From Chloracidobacterium sp. (lineage in GTDB: Bacteria > Acidobacteriota > Blastocatellia > Pyrinomonadales > Pyrinomonadaceae), in the NCBI GenBank assembly GCA_016715795.1, contig JADJXP010000002.1, positions 682,001-746,000 of the forward strand: a stretch of DNA of 64,000 nt. The letters are read 5' to 3'. The notes under the pieces were generated by a model, which saw only the letters and a list, made by a program, of their open reading frames with translations, was not told where the DNA came from and did no database searches. This document shows, piece after piece, positions 54,447 through 63,509 of this stretch. The position numbers were made by a program, and so were the translations under genes. The stretch's first letter is position 1; the number at the start of each line of letters is the position of its first letter.

Positions 54447-56687
54447 CTACATCAGGTTTATTGGGTCGATCTCGATAAAGACGCTTCGCATGTCGCATCC
54501 GCGAGCTTCTGCGTTCGCGATGGCGTTGTCGAGAGTGTCGCGAAGAGCGCGCCGTGAGAGGCCTTTGATGATGATCTGGATGCGGTATTCGTTCTTTAGG
54601 CGGCTGATCGATGCCGGTGCGGGGCCGAGTATGCGGACGTGGCGTGTGGTGTTTGCGGAGTCCAGGGATTGCCGCAGAATGTTGGCCTGCCGCATTGCGT
54701 GGCCGTGGTCGCGGTGCTTGATCATCATCGACGCGAGCACGACAAACGGGGGATACGCCAGCCTCTCGCGAAAGCGAATTTCCTCATTATAAAAGCCCTC
54801 ATAATCCTGCCGCATCGCGTGCCGCAGGGCGTAGTGGTCGGGGTAATAGGTTTGGATCAGGACATTGCCGGGCTTGTCGCCACGGCCGGAGCGGCCGGCG
54901 ACTTGGGTTATCAACTGGAACGTCCTCTCGGCAGACCTTAGGTCGGGCATGCCGAGGCCGATATCGATGCCGACAACGCCGACCAACGTTACGTTCGGAA
55001 AGTCGTGCCCCTTCGCGATCATTTGCGTGCCGACAAGCATGTCGAGGCCGCCGGCGGCAAAGTCGAGCAGCACCTGGTCGAGCTCGCCCTTGTGCGTCAT
55101 CGTGTCGCGATCGACACGGGCGATCCGCATCGCGGGAAAGCGTTTGATCAACTGGTCGGAGAGGTTCTCGGTGCCCTCGCCGATGAAATAGAGATATTCG
55201 CTCTCGCACTTCGGGCAAATTCGCGGCGCGGTGATGCGGTAGTTGCAGTAATGGCAGATCAGCTTGCCGTCGCGACGGTGGAACGTCAGCGTGATGTCGC
55301 AGTTGCGGCATTTGATCGCCTCGCCGCATGAGCGGCACAGCACGAATTGCGAAAAGCCGCGGCGGTTGAGCAGCACGATTGATTGCTCGCCGCGAGCATG
55401 CGTGGCAGCGATGGCTTCGAGCAGTTCGGGCGACAGGGCAACGTCCTTGCCCGCACGCTTGAAAACCTCACGCATATCCACGATCCGGGCGTCGGCCAGC
55501 GAGCGTCCCGCGATGCGTTCGGGAAGCTGTAAATATGTGTATTTGCCACTTTTAGCATTGTGAAAAGATTCCATCGCCGGCGTCGCCGAGCCGAGAACGG
55601 CGACGGCATTGGCAAAATGCGCACGCATCACGGCTACGTCGCGTGCATGATAGAAAGGTGACTCGTGCTGGCGATACGATCCGTCGTGTTCCTCGTCCAC
55701 GATCACGAGGCCGAGATTCTCAAGCGGCGCAAAGACGGCAGAGCGTGTTCCGATGGCGATTCGCGCCTGTCCCAATCGAATTCGTCGCCATTCGTCGTAG
55801 CGCTCGCCGGTGCCGAGGCTCGAATGCAGTATCGCGACCTGCGACCCAAACACTGACCTCAGCCGCCGCGAAAAGATCGGCGTCAACGCGATCTCGGGCA
55901 CGAGCATCAATGCCGACAGCCCTTCGTCGAGGGCCGCGCGCATCGCGCGAATATAAACCTCCGTCTTGCCGCTGCCCGTCACGCCGTGCAGCAAAAACGC
56001 GTGATACTCGCCTTTCTTCAACGCCTCAACAACGCTGTCCAACGCCGTCTGCTGATCGCTCGTCAGCTCGAATTTCTCAACGTCAGGGAACTCGGCCCGG
56101 TTTAATGGGTCGCGGCGAACGTCCTCGACATAGACCTCGATACAACCGCGTTTCACGAGCGTGTTCAGCGGCGACGCAGTGACGTCCGCTTGTTCCAGCA
56201 CCTCGGTCCACAGCATCGTGCCGCCATTCGAGGCGAGCATCTCGATGACGAATTTCTGCTGTTCGCTGAGCGTTTTGTCGCTGTCCAGCGGAATGTCGCT
56301 GAGCAAGCGAACGGCCTTGCGCCGCTTTGGCCGGACGCGTTCAGCATGAAGCCCGGCGGGCAACGCCGCCTTGAGCATCTCGCCCGGAAACGACGCGTAA
56401 TAATCCGCCGTCCATTCGGCGAGCTTTAGTATTTCCGGTGTGATGAGCGGCTCTTCGTCGACGATCTCGTAAACGTCCTTGAGTTTCGATTCATCAAGGT
56501 CCGCGGGCATCTCGCCATGCAAGCCTACGGCGTAGCCTGTCAGGTTCCGCTTGCCGAACGGCAATTTCAACCGAGCGCCGACCACTATCGAACCGCGCAG
56601 CTGTTCCGGCACACGATACGTAAAATGCCGCCTCAACGGCACCGGCAACGCGGCCTCGACGAATTTGGGTTGTTTCTTGGGCGGCAC
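54447..56687 (-). CDS. priA: Primosomal protein N' (replication restart helicase PriA)
   Basis: 746 aa from GTG 56687. N-terminal 3'-DNA-binding domain; helicase Walker A GVTGSGKTEVYIRAM; DEEHD box VDEEHDGSYRQ; eight-cysteine zinc region CRSCGEAIKCRNCDITL...CHYCNYR...CPKCES; motifs GTQMIAKGHDFPNVTLVG and QVAGRSGRGDKPG. Reloads the replisome at stalled forks. Divergent from the next gene across hairpin element D. Confidence 0.94.
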   Translation of the reverse strand: MPPKKQPKFVEAALPVPLRRHFTYRVPEQLRGSIVVGARLKLPFGKRNLTGYAVGLHGEMPADLDESKLKDVYEIVDEEPLITPEILKLAEWTADYYASFPGEMLKAALPAGLHAERVRPKRRKAVRLLSDIPLDSDKTLSEQQKFVIEMLASNGGTMLWTEVLEQADVTASPLNTLVKRGCIEVYVEDVRRDPLNRAEFPDVEKFELTSDQQTALDSVVEALKKGEYHAFLLHGVTGSGKTEVYIRAMRAALDEGLSALMLVPEIALTPIFSRRLRSVFGSQVAILHSSLGTGERYDEWRRIRLGQARIAIGTRSAVFAPLENLGLVIVDEEHDGSYRQHESPFYHARDVAVMRAHFANAVAVLGSATPAMESFHNAKSGKYTYLQLPERIAGRSLADARIVDMREVFKRAGKDVALSPELLEAIAATHARGEQSIVLLNRRGFSQFVLCRSCGEAIKCRNCDITLTFHRRDGKLICHYCNYRITAPRICPKCESEYLYFIGEGTENLSDQLIKRFPAMRIARVDRDTMTHKGELDQVLLDFAAGGLDMLVGTQMIAKGHDFPNVTLVGVVGIDIGLGMPDLRSAERTFQLITQVAGRSGRGDKPGNVLIQTYYPDHYALRHAMRQDYEGFYNEEIRFRERLAYPPFVVLASMMIKHRDHGHAMRQANILRQSLDSANTTRHVRILGPAPASISRLKNEYRIQIIIKGLSRRALRDTLDNAIANAEARGCDMRSVFIEIDPINLM

Positions 56688-56735
56688 TCAGAAGTAACTT
56701 TAACCTAAAGACACAGACACGTGAAAACCTACGCA

Positions 56736-56839
56736 AATTTGGCCGCGGATAACGCGGATAACACAGATAAAGAAAAGATGGATAAGCGCTTTTCATATCT
56801 GTTCTTATCCGTTTCATCCGCGTGATCCGCGGCCAAATT
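56736..56839. repeat. Word-repeat hairpin element D
   Basis: A 104-bp hairpin: outer arms 56736-56770 and 56805-56839 (35 bp each, about 30 matching); the 34-nt middle is itself a hairpin closing on GCGC. Arms are built of 9-bp units CGCGGATAA, CGCGGATAA, CACAGATAA. It lies between the divergent priA and the small anchored protein gene, so it must sit near both promoters. Confidence 0.85.
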
Positions 56840-56874
56840 CGCTTTCGTGACTCTCTGCGTTAGAATAAACGCGC

Positions 56875-57378
56875 ATGCAAGAGATGTTCGCCGCACCTGA
56901 GAAAAAGCGTATCAACCCGATCCTGATCATCGGCGCCGTTATCGGCCTTGTGGCCGTTGGGGTCGCTATCGCGCTGCTAATGCGGACGCCGTCGATCGAG
57001 GACCAGACGGCGGCGATCCTTGCCGGGTCGCACCGCGAAGGCTCGCCTGAATACGCCGACCTCAACAAGGACATCATCCTCTCGACCGACGACCGAACGG
57101 TTCAGTCGCCGACCGGCCTCGGCACGATCTCGATGTTCATCCACGGCAAGGTCCGCAATAAGGGCACGCGCACCATCACCGCCCTGGAGGTAAACGTCGC
57201 CGTCGTCACACAATTTGGAGACGTGCTGAAAGAACGCCGCCTGCTTGTCGTCCCCGTCCAACAGCCGACGCTCGGCCCCGACGAGACCGTGCCCGTTACG
57301 CTCACGCTCGACGGCTTCAAAAAAGAGGACGACCGCGCGAACATTCGCTGGAAGGTCACGGCGATCAGGGCAGAGTAG
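56875..57378 (+). CDS. Single-pass membrane-anchored protein, unknown
   Basis: 167 aa. A short cytoplasmic start (MQEMFAAPEKKRINP), one helix ILIIGAVIGLVAVGVAIALLM, then an extracytoplasmic beta-rich domain (GTISMFIHGKVRNKGTRTITALEVNVAV... TLGPDETVPVTLTLDGF) that resembles FxLYD/DUF2393-like Ig folds seen in many anchored proteins. No certain family. No operon partner. GCGC-ATG start; ribosome site weak. Confidence 0.75.
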   Translation: MQEMFAAPEKKRINPILIIGAVIGLVAVGVAIALLMRTPSIEDQTAAILAGSHREGSPEYADLNKDIILSTDDRTVQSPTGLGTISMFIHGKVRNKGTRTITALEVNVAVVTQFGDVLKERRLLVVPVQQPTLGPDETVPVTLTLDGFKKEDDRANIRWKVTAIRAE

Positions 57379-57419
57379 TAAGATTGGCGCAGGGTGCATC
57401 GCCGAAAACCTAACGCCCG

Positions 57420-58559
57420 CTAATGCTCGAGAAAATTAGACGGCTTAATTCTCGGTGGAATGATCGATGGTGTTATCTTTTGGTCTAAGGTCCTTACTTC
57501 GAGAGGATGCCCGGTTTGCTGCTGCGGTGCCGTAAACCGCGGCGGCGGATCATATCCATCGGGCCTTCCGGCACAAACGCCGCCACCGGACGGTTGTGGT
57601 ACGCACACCGAGCCGCTTGGGCACATCACACGTCGCAATGAGGGGATGAGGACAACCCCATTTTCGCCGTCGCATACCTGCGCAGCATTGAAGAACTCAG
57701 CAGACCCATTCGTAGTTAGATCGCAATCTTCATCACGGTTCTGAGCATCCCAAACCTCACGATTGCCGGGACTAATTGCAGGGTCAGAATCGTTACAGTC
57801 TCGACCGCGACATTCAATTGACGCATACCCGTCGCTATCTCTATCGGCACCCGCACATGAGGAGGGGGCACACCCAATGCGTTCAAAACAGGTCTGATCC
57901 CGACCGCACTTAACTGGCGTTCCGGCTCGGCATCCACGCGAGTCGGATCCGGGCTTACCCGGGCGACAAAGCTCATCGCCATTGCAAAACCTATGATCTG
58001 CACAGTCAGAGTCGCTTCTGCATTGGCCTACTGGATTGAGCAAGTTGCTGTAAAGGGTCAGCGTTCCCGCGCCAGTTAGTGTCTCTGGTGAGCCGGCTCT
58101 CCTTCCTAAGGGCTCATGGTTGGAGAAGTCAAGGTCGAGGGAATATGGCTCAGAAAGAAACTTGTCGTATGCTCCTGGGCGGAGACAATATACGTACAAG
58201 TCGTCCGGGAAGAAACTCCAGGTATCAGGCTTAAGCAGCAGGCCGTCGCCCGGATCCAATCGATAAGTCAATGTAACCAGACGAACTTCTCTTAACAAGT
58301 CGTACGGGGACTGAATTCGCCAGGCTGGCCTGCCGGCGGGAATCGATACCCCGGCCCTTGCTAACGGCATTGTGAGCCTTTCGCCCCGCTGAAACAAGAC
58401 CTCAACATTTGCAAAGGTTGCAGAGCCGCCGCGAAGGTCATCCAAGATATGGAGGCGGATTCCAACCCAACACTCGGCATACGCGGAAAGTGGTAGAGCC
58501 CATAAGACAAACGCAACCCCAAAGATACACCGCGAAGCGAATGACCACGACAACCTCAT
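57420..58559 (-). CDS. Secreted cysteine-rich protein with MopE-type metal-binding motif
   Basis: 379 aa; signal peptide ending LSAYA. The first 170 residues form an unrecognised domain. Then comes a cysteine-rich block CRSDSDCADHRFCNGDELC..., and next DRDSDGYASIECRGRDCNDSDPAI with NRDEDCD, the putative calcium/metal-binding motif known from MopE-like and myxobacterial surface proteins. The C-terminus is Pro/Gln-rich and disordered. Base composition looks lower in GC than the neighbours, suggesting recent acquisition. Function unknown. Confidence 0.75.
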   Translation of the reverse strand: MRLSWSFASRCIFGVAFVLWALPLSAYAECWVGIRLHILDDLRGGSATFANVEVLFQRGERLTMPLARAGVSIPAGRPAWRIQSPYDLLREVRLVTLTYRLDPGDGLLLKPDTWSFFPDDLYVYCLRPGAYDKFLSEPYSLDLDFSNHEPLGRRAGSPETLTGAGTLTLYSNLLNPVGQCRSDSDCADHRFCNGDELCRPGKPGSDSRGCRAGTPVKCGRDQTCFERIGCAPSSCAGADRDSDGYASIECRGRDCNDSDPAISPGNREVWDAQNRDEDCDLTTNGSAEFFNAAQVCDGENGVVLIPSLRRVMCPSGSVCVPQPSGGGVCAGRPDGYDPPPRFTAPQQQTGHPLEVRTLDQKITPSIIPPRIKPSNFLEH

Positions 58560-58686
58560 AGGATCTCAACCTCCGAGCCCTCAGCAGCAGATCGGCTGCT
58601 TCTACGGACTTTCGGGAATAATAGACCTAACTGACGCATGTCTGCAAGCGATCGAACGATCACGCATTCGTACTCTCCGCTCCTCT

Positions 58687-59628
58687 TCATTCAACGGTTT
58701 TCCGAACAAATAGTTCTTCCAAGGACTGTTTAACGGGTTGTATCGAGGTCAATCGGCCCCCTGCGGCCCGCGTGGTCTGAAGTACGGCCTCGATATCGGA
58801 TTCGTCCATCACTTGAATACTCGCACCACTGGGCTTAGGCCTGATCGAGGCTCCCGCTATGAACTCGATCTGATCCCGTATCGCGTCAAACTCAACGCCC
58901 TGAACATTGATCTCCAATACCCAGGATTCGTCGTCCGACGTCAAAAGCTCATCCAGTTTGCCTGAAGCGGCGAGTTTACCCGCGCGAAGGATGGCTACCT
59001 CGTCGCACAATGCCTCGATGTCCGAGAGAATGTGCGTTGACATAAAAACGGTCGTGCCTTTGTCCCTGAGGCCTGCAATTAGCTCGCGGATCTCGCGACG
59101 GCCGACGGGGTCGAGGCCGGACATCGGCTCGTCGAGAAAGACGATCTCGGGGTCGTTTATTAGCGATTGAGCGAGTCCGACGCGTTGGAGCATGCCTTTG
59201 GAATACTTGCGAAGCTGCCGTTTGCGGTCCTTCTCGGCCAAGCCGACGGCCGTCAGCAGAGCGTCGGTCTTTTCCTTACGTGTCGCTTCGTCAAACCCGA
59301 ACAACTGCCCAAAATAGTCCATCAATTCGTTCGCCGTCAGGTAATCATAGAAGTAAGGATTCTCAGGACAATATCCGATCCGCCGGTGCATCGCGACATC
59401 TGCGATGTCGCTGCCGAGTATTTTCGCCGAGCCCTCGGTGGGGAATATCAGTCCCATCAAAAGCTTGATCGTCGTCGTCTTGCCCGCACCATTGCCGCCC
59501 AGAAACCCGAATATCTGCCCGCCGCGAACGTTCAAGCTCAACCCATCCAACGCCCGGACCTTGGTCTTTTTGAGAAAACCTTTCTCGTAATCCTTGCTAA
59601 GGTTATTTATCTCAATAACAATTTCCAT
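58687..59628 (-). CDS. ABC transporter ATP-binding protein
   Basis: 313 aa from ATG 59628. Walker A GGNGAGKTTTIK, signature KYSKGMLQRVGLAQSL, Walker B IVFLDEPMSGLD, switch His in MSTHILSDIEALCDE. C-terminal 90 residues follow the usual fold of this export-type (ABC-2) ATPase group. It follows the TPR gene and the ABC-2 permease gene in one minus-strand cluster, forming an ABC export or membrane-protein-handling system. Substrate unknown. Confidence 0.92.
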   Translation of the reverse strand: MEIVIEINNLSKDYEKGFLKKTKVRALDGLSLNVRGGQIFGFLGGNGAGKTTTIKLLMGLIFPTEGSAKILGSDIADVAMHRRIGYCPENPYFYDYLTANELMDYFGQLFGFDEATRKEKTDALLTAVGLAEKDRKRQLRKYSKGMLQRVGLAQSLINDPEIVFLDEPMSGLDPVGRREIRELIAGLRDKGTTVFMSTHILSDIEALCDEVAILRAGKLAASGKLDELLTSDDESWVLEINVQGVEFDAIRDQIEFIAGASIRPKPSGASIQVMDESDIEAVLQTTRAAGGRLTSIQPVKQSLEELFVRKTVE

Positions 59629-59650
59629 CAACAATATGATTCAACCACAC

Positions 59651-59692
59651 AAAATCTCCAGGTCAGGAATGGGCCTTGGCCCCGCTCTCACT
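59651..59692. repeat. 42-bp intergenic repeat, copy 1
   Basis: 37 of 42 positions match 60649-60691. Centre GGGCCTTGGCCC is palindromic. It lies 6 bp before the TPR gene stop (minus strand) and fills the TPR-ABC ATPase gap. Confidence 0.78.
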
Positions 59693-59697
59693 GGCCT

Positions 59698-60627
59698 CTA
59701 CCTTACCGGCAATTTTGTCCTCTCAACATCCAGTTTTACTTTGCACGCTGCCTGGTCGAGCACATACGGAGCATCGGTCGGATCGACAATGCGGCGGCTG
59801 GCATCGATACGGAATTCGCGGCCGTCGGGCAGATCGACAGCCATAAGGATCGGTTCGATCTCGGCAAACGACTGAGCGCATCGGCCCGTCCGCTGCTTGA
59901 ATGCACTCAGGGCCGCGTTAATTGCGTCGCGTTCATCGAGCGAATCGAGTTCGAGCAGGTTCTTTTTGGCGGTAGATCGGACGGCATCGTCATTTGAGCT
60001 CTCGAGCATCTGTGTATAGATCGTACGTGCGGTCGAGCGGCTGCCGCCGGCGCTTTGCATAGCGGCGGCCATCAGCTTCATGAAGGGCGGAGCTCCTTCG
60101 ATCTTTGCTCCCTGATCGAATGTTGCGGCCGCAGCATCATACTGCTTGAGGCGCCAATAGACATAGCCGAGATACTGATATAGGCGCCATTGCGTCGGGT
60201 TGTTCGCAATGCCTTTCTTTGCGATAGCGATGGCCTTTTGCGGGTCGATCGCGGGCAGAACTATCGCACCGTAAGAGTAGGCGATCAAATAATTCGGGTC
60301 GAGGTCCGTCGCGCTGTCGAGCAGCGGATACAGCAAGCGTGGATTCAGATCGCTGAGGTCGTCGAGATTGATGTCCCCTTTCTTTTGCAGCAGTTTATAG
60401 CCGATGTATTGGAGAGCCCGGATAAAATACCAGTCCGCCACCAACCCTTCCATCCCAAAGACAAATCCTCGCAGTCTCGCCCCTTGCACCTGCAGGTCGC
60501 TGTCGATGTATGAATCCGGCAGCGTCGGTCGGTGCTTCTCGGCAAAGTTGCTGAGAGGAATAGAGATCAGAAGGCTACTAATTACTATTGCTGCCTGCCA
60601 AAATAATTTTGGGCTAATTCTGTTCAT
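59698..60627 (-). CDS. TPR-containing membrane-anchored protein of the ABC cluster
   Basis: 309 aa from ATG 60627. One N-terminal anchor (WQAAIVISSLLISIPLS) followed by an extracytoplasmic part with TPR-like helix pairs (PNYLIAYSYGAIVLPAIDPQKAIAIAKKGIANNPTQWRLYQYLGYVYWRLKQYDAAAATFDQGAK). Sits between the permease and ATPase genes of an ABC system. A scaffold or accessory role in the transporter is inferred. Confidence 0.75.
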   Translation of the reverse strand: MNRISPKLFWQAAIVISSLLISIPLSNFAEKHRPTLPDSYIDSDLQVQGARLRGFVFGMEGLVADWYFIRALQYIGYKLLQKKGDINLDDLSDLNPRLLYPLLDSATDLDPNYLIAYSYGAIVLPAIDPQKAIAIAKKGIANNPTQWRLYQYLGYVYWRLKQYDAAAATFDQGAKIEGAPPFMKLMAAAMQSAGGSRSTARTIYTQMLESSNDDAVRSTAKKNLLELDSLDERDAINAALSAFKQRTGRCAQSFAEIEPILMAVDLPDGREFRIDASRRIVDPTDAPYVLDQAACKVKLDVERTKLPVR

Positions 60628-60648
60628 GGTGTTGTCCACTCACCAATC

Positions 60649-60691
60649 AAAATCTCGAGGTTAGAAAGGGGCCTTGGCCCCGCTCTTACTC
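60649..60691. repeat. 42-bp intergenic repeat, copy 2
   Basis: Overlaps the permease stop codon (60690-60692) and fills the permease-TPR gap. Same GGGGCC-TT-GGCCCC hairpin as copy 1; five differences over 42 bp. Confidence 0.78.
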
Positions 60692-61484
60692 ACTTAAAGT
60701 TCCGCCTGCTGAATATCACGACCGCGATCCCCAACAGCACGATATCCCAAACGCCGGCGTAGGCTGTTGACGCGCCGAGCATCGCGGGCGGTGCGGCAAG
60801 GCCGTTCGCGGTCTCGGTAATAAAGCTGAAATGCGAGAAATTTGGCAGCAGGTAATAGACGGCGTCAATCACCGTTCGTGCGGCTTGCGACGGCATCGAC
60901 TGGGCCAACTCGCGCAGGCTCGTGCTGAAATGGGCGATCACAAAGACCGCAAAGGTCAGCATCGCCGACAGCGCGGGCGTCGAGAATGAAGAGAACAGTA
61001 TCGCAACGGCCGTGATGACCGTAAGTTCAAGAAAAATAAGCCATATAGCTGGCCAGATCGCCCACACGAGCGGCCCACCACCGACGTAGAGAAGGGCAAG
61101 CGTTACGCCGACGCCCATCACGGCGACATTCACGAGCAGCGTCAGACATAGGCCAAGATATTTGCCGATGATGAACTGCGAGCGGCGGACGGGCTTTGAG
61201 AATATCGAGTAAACGGTGCGTTTCTCGATCTCTTTCCACACGAGGCTGACGCCGACAAATATCGAGATGAACGTCCCGAAAACGAGCATCGCGCTCAGCC
61301 CCAGATTGACTATCACACGCGATTCCTGCCCGACGGTCAGTTCACCAATAAACACCGCGCACGCCGTGATTATCAGCACGAACAGTATCAGGTTATACAG
61401 AATGCGGTCGCGCACCGCCTCGCGAAAGGCGTTGCGTGCAATTGCAGGTATAGGTGACCCGGAACGGGTCGAGTTGGCACTCAT
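60690..61484 (-). CDS. ABC-2 type permease
   Basis: 264 aa, six hydrophobic helices: ILYNLILFVLIITACAVFIGEL, LGLSAMLVFGTFISIFVGVSLVW, IFSKPVRRSQFIIGKYLGLCLTLLVNVAVMGVGVTLALL and others. The EKRTVYSIFSKPVRRSQF segment is the coupling-helix region of ABC-2 permeases. First gene of the permease-TPR-ATPase cluster; stop overlapped by a 42-bp repeat. Confidence 0.85.
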   Translation of the reverse strand: MSANSTRSGSPIPAIARNAFREAVRDRILYNLILFVLIITACAVFIGELTVGQESRVIVNLGLSAMLVFGTFISIFVGVSLVWKEIEKRTVYSIFSKPVRRSQFIIGKYLGLCLTLLVNVAVMGVGVTLALLYVGGGPLVWAIWPAIWLIFLELTVITAVAILFSSFSTPALSAMLTFAVFVIAHFSTSLRELAQSMPSQAARTVIDAVYYLLPNFSHFSFITETANGLAAPPAMLGASTAYAGVWDIVLLGIAVVIFSRRNFK

Positions 61485-61513
61485 TTGGGACGCGATTATT
61501 CTACACTAAATGC

Positions 61514-61555
61514 GACATATAGGACACATACGACCTATCAGTCCCATCTAATGTC
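61514..61555. repeat. Possible short word-repeat element E
   Basis: GACAT...AGGAC and GTCCCAT...ATGTC words form a weak inverted repeat across the stop codon of the O-antigen ligase-like gene (stop at 61548). Weaker than elements A-D. Confidence 0.45.
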
Positions 61556-63449
61556 CCGGCACGGCGTCCAGGTACTGCCTAACCGCATTGCCCGGGACAA
61601 GGTCGGCCGGGGCGGCGGCTGTTGGGTCACTTTGCGACCTCAGAAATGCTGCGACACTGCCGTCCTTTATCAGCGAATACCAGCCGTTCGCCTGTTGAGG
61701 ATCGATGTTGCGGGCGACGGCCAGCATGTAATCAGAATCCCTCTGGCGACCGATACTGTCGAGAAGGATAGCGTATTCGACACGCAGATATGCCGAGCGG
61801 GGAAACACGGCGACGGCCTCGGCCAATGTTTTTTCAGCGGCGGCGGGATCGCCTGCTTTTCGCTGCAGGTTTGCGAGCTTGGCATACGTCAGTGAGACGC
61901 CCAGGCCGCGGTCGATCGCATTGCGAAGTTCGACCGCCGCACGATCAAACTGGCCGGCGGTCTCAAGGTGCGATGCGAGGACGCCGCGGGCGTTGGCGTT
62001 GTCGGGATCGATGCTGAGGGCGCGTTCGAGGCCGCTGATCGTGTCGGTGCGTTCCTCGGCGGCCTCGGCACGATAGACGTAATATTCGCCAACTGCCTTG
62101 GTCGCGAAAAATGCGATCCCTGCCAGATAGCACGCCGCGATGACAGCGCACGGCCATTTGGCGGGCTTTGAGGTGGCCTTTGATCTCATTCGGCCCAATG
62201 CGACCGCCGCGACGAGCATGAAGGCGACGCCGTTCTGCACGGCGCGGAACGAGAATGAACTGACCATCGAACTCACCGCAAACGCAGTCATCCCGCCGAT
62301 CGCGGCCCACATCATCGGCGAGAGCCGCCAACGGCGGCGGAATTCAGCAAATATCTTGAGTTTCAGTGCCCCAAATCCAACGGCGAACAGCACAAAGCCA
62401 ATCAAGCCCAACTCGGCAAAGATCTGCAGATATTCGTTGTGCGCACGTTCCATGACCGCATCCTCAACGATCTCGGTCTGCGGCGGTGTTGTGTTGCGTG
62501 ACGCGAGGTCAGCTCGGGCGGCATTTGTGAATGCCGCGAAATTATCGGCCCCGACGCCGGTCAACGGATGTTCTGCGATCATCCGTCCCGCGATCCGCCA
62601 GACCAGCATTCTATGCTGTGACGAAAGGGCTGCATTACCGGCCCTTCCCGCAAAATAGTCCGCCGTCGCAGGCATCGGCGATGTCAACGTAAAGAACACC
62701 TGCACGGCTATCGTCACGCCCAGCCACAGGGCCGCGAGGCCGAGCACAGGCCGCCGAACGGCTTTGTTCGAAAAGAGCAAACAGCCCGCAAAAACTACTG
62801 TAAAACCGATAACTCCGGCGAGCAACGCGCCCTTGCTGAGCGAGAGCATCACGCCCGTCCAGCCAAGCACTCCGGTGGCGATCAGGCCTAGTTTGTGCCG
62901 CCGTTTGCGGACATAAACGCTCGCGATCCACAACACCGGCAGGATCGTGGCCAGCAATTCGGCGTGTTTGGCATAGCGCGACCTGATCGTGAATTCCGCC
63001 GACGCAAAATCCGTCACCGTCAGCGTATCGGCCACCGAGGCAAAGCCCACGATCAGCGAAACGAACGCAAAAACCGTCGTTGCAACCCAAACACCGTTCG
63101 ATCTCAGTGCCAGATACAGCACTCCGAGATACATCGCCCAAACCAGCGTGTGATGCGCCACGGGCAGCGGATATGTCGCCCAGACCGCCGAGACCGCGCT
63201 CCACAGCGTGAATCCGCCGAGGGCGAGGAAAACGGTCTTTGATCTGTCCGGCCGGTCGTCGTTTCGTAGTGGCCTGACCACATCGAATATCGCGATTCCA
63301 AACAAGACAATCGCCGCGGCCAATTCCACACGCCACGGCTGGCTCGTCCCTGCCGCTGCCCGCGGCCACGGCATCAGCGCCGCCAGCAAAATGGCTGAAA
63401 AACCCGCGACATGAGGCCACCTCGACGTGTCTTTTGTGTTTCGGACCAT
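61548..63449 (-). CDS. O-antigen ligase-like polytopic protein with C-terminal TPRs
   Basis: 633 aa. N-terminal half: about ten helices with the Wzy_C/WaaL-type periplasmic loop MIAEHPLTGVGADNFAAF...AHNEYLQIFAELGLIGF (the H..E region typical of O-antigen ligases/polymerases). C-terminal 200 residues are soluble TPR-like repeats (DNANARGVLASHLETAGQFDRAAVELRNAI...). Such fusions are common in Acidobacteria and related phyla. Substrate (O-antigen, exopolysaccharide or protein glycosylation) not decidable. Confidence 0.82.
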   Translation of the reverse strand: MVRNTKDTSRWPHVAGFSAILLAALMPWPRAAAGTSQPWRVELAAAIVLFGIAIFDVVRPLRNDDRPDRSKTVFLALGGFTLWSAVSAVWATYPLPVAHHTLVWAMYLGVLYLALRSNGVWVATTVFAFVSLIVGFASVADTLTVTDFASAEFTIRSRYAKHAELLATILPVLWIASVYVRKRRHKLGLIATGVLGWTGVMLSLSKGALLAGVIGFTVVFAGCLLFSNKAVRRPVLGLAALWLGVTIAVQVFFTLTSPMPATADYFAGRAGNAALSSQHRMLVWRIAGRMIAEHPLTGVGADNFAAFTNAARADLASRNTTPPQTEIVEDAVMERAHNEYLQIFAELGLIGFVLFAVGFGALKLKIFAEFRRRWRLSPMMWAAIGGMTAFAVSSMVSSFSFRAVQNGVAFMLVAAVALGRMRSKATSKPAKWPCAVIAACYLAGIAFFATKAVGEYYVYRAEAAEERTDTISGLERALSIDPDNANARGVLASHLETAGQFDRAAVELRNAIDRGLGVSLTYAKLANLQRKAGDPAAAEKTLAEAVAVFPRSAYLRVEYAILLDSIGRQRDSDYMLAVARNIDPQQANGWYSLIKDGSVAAFLRSQSDPTAAAPADLVPGNAVRQYLDAVPGH

Positions 63450-63509
63450 GAAACAAACCGAGATAACTAAAGTTGCACCACACGCGGACGTTTCACCCGC
63501 CAGATGTCC

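Noticed and set aside
54799..55338. 179-codon minus frame inside priA
   Set aside because: Shadow frame; priA in the other frame has all helicase and zinc motifs.
62635..63483. 282-codon minus frame overlapping the O-antigen ligase-like gene
   Set aside because: The alternative frame has membrane helices and the Wzy_C motif; this one has none.
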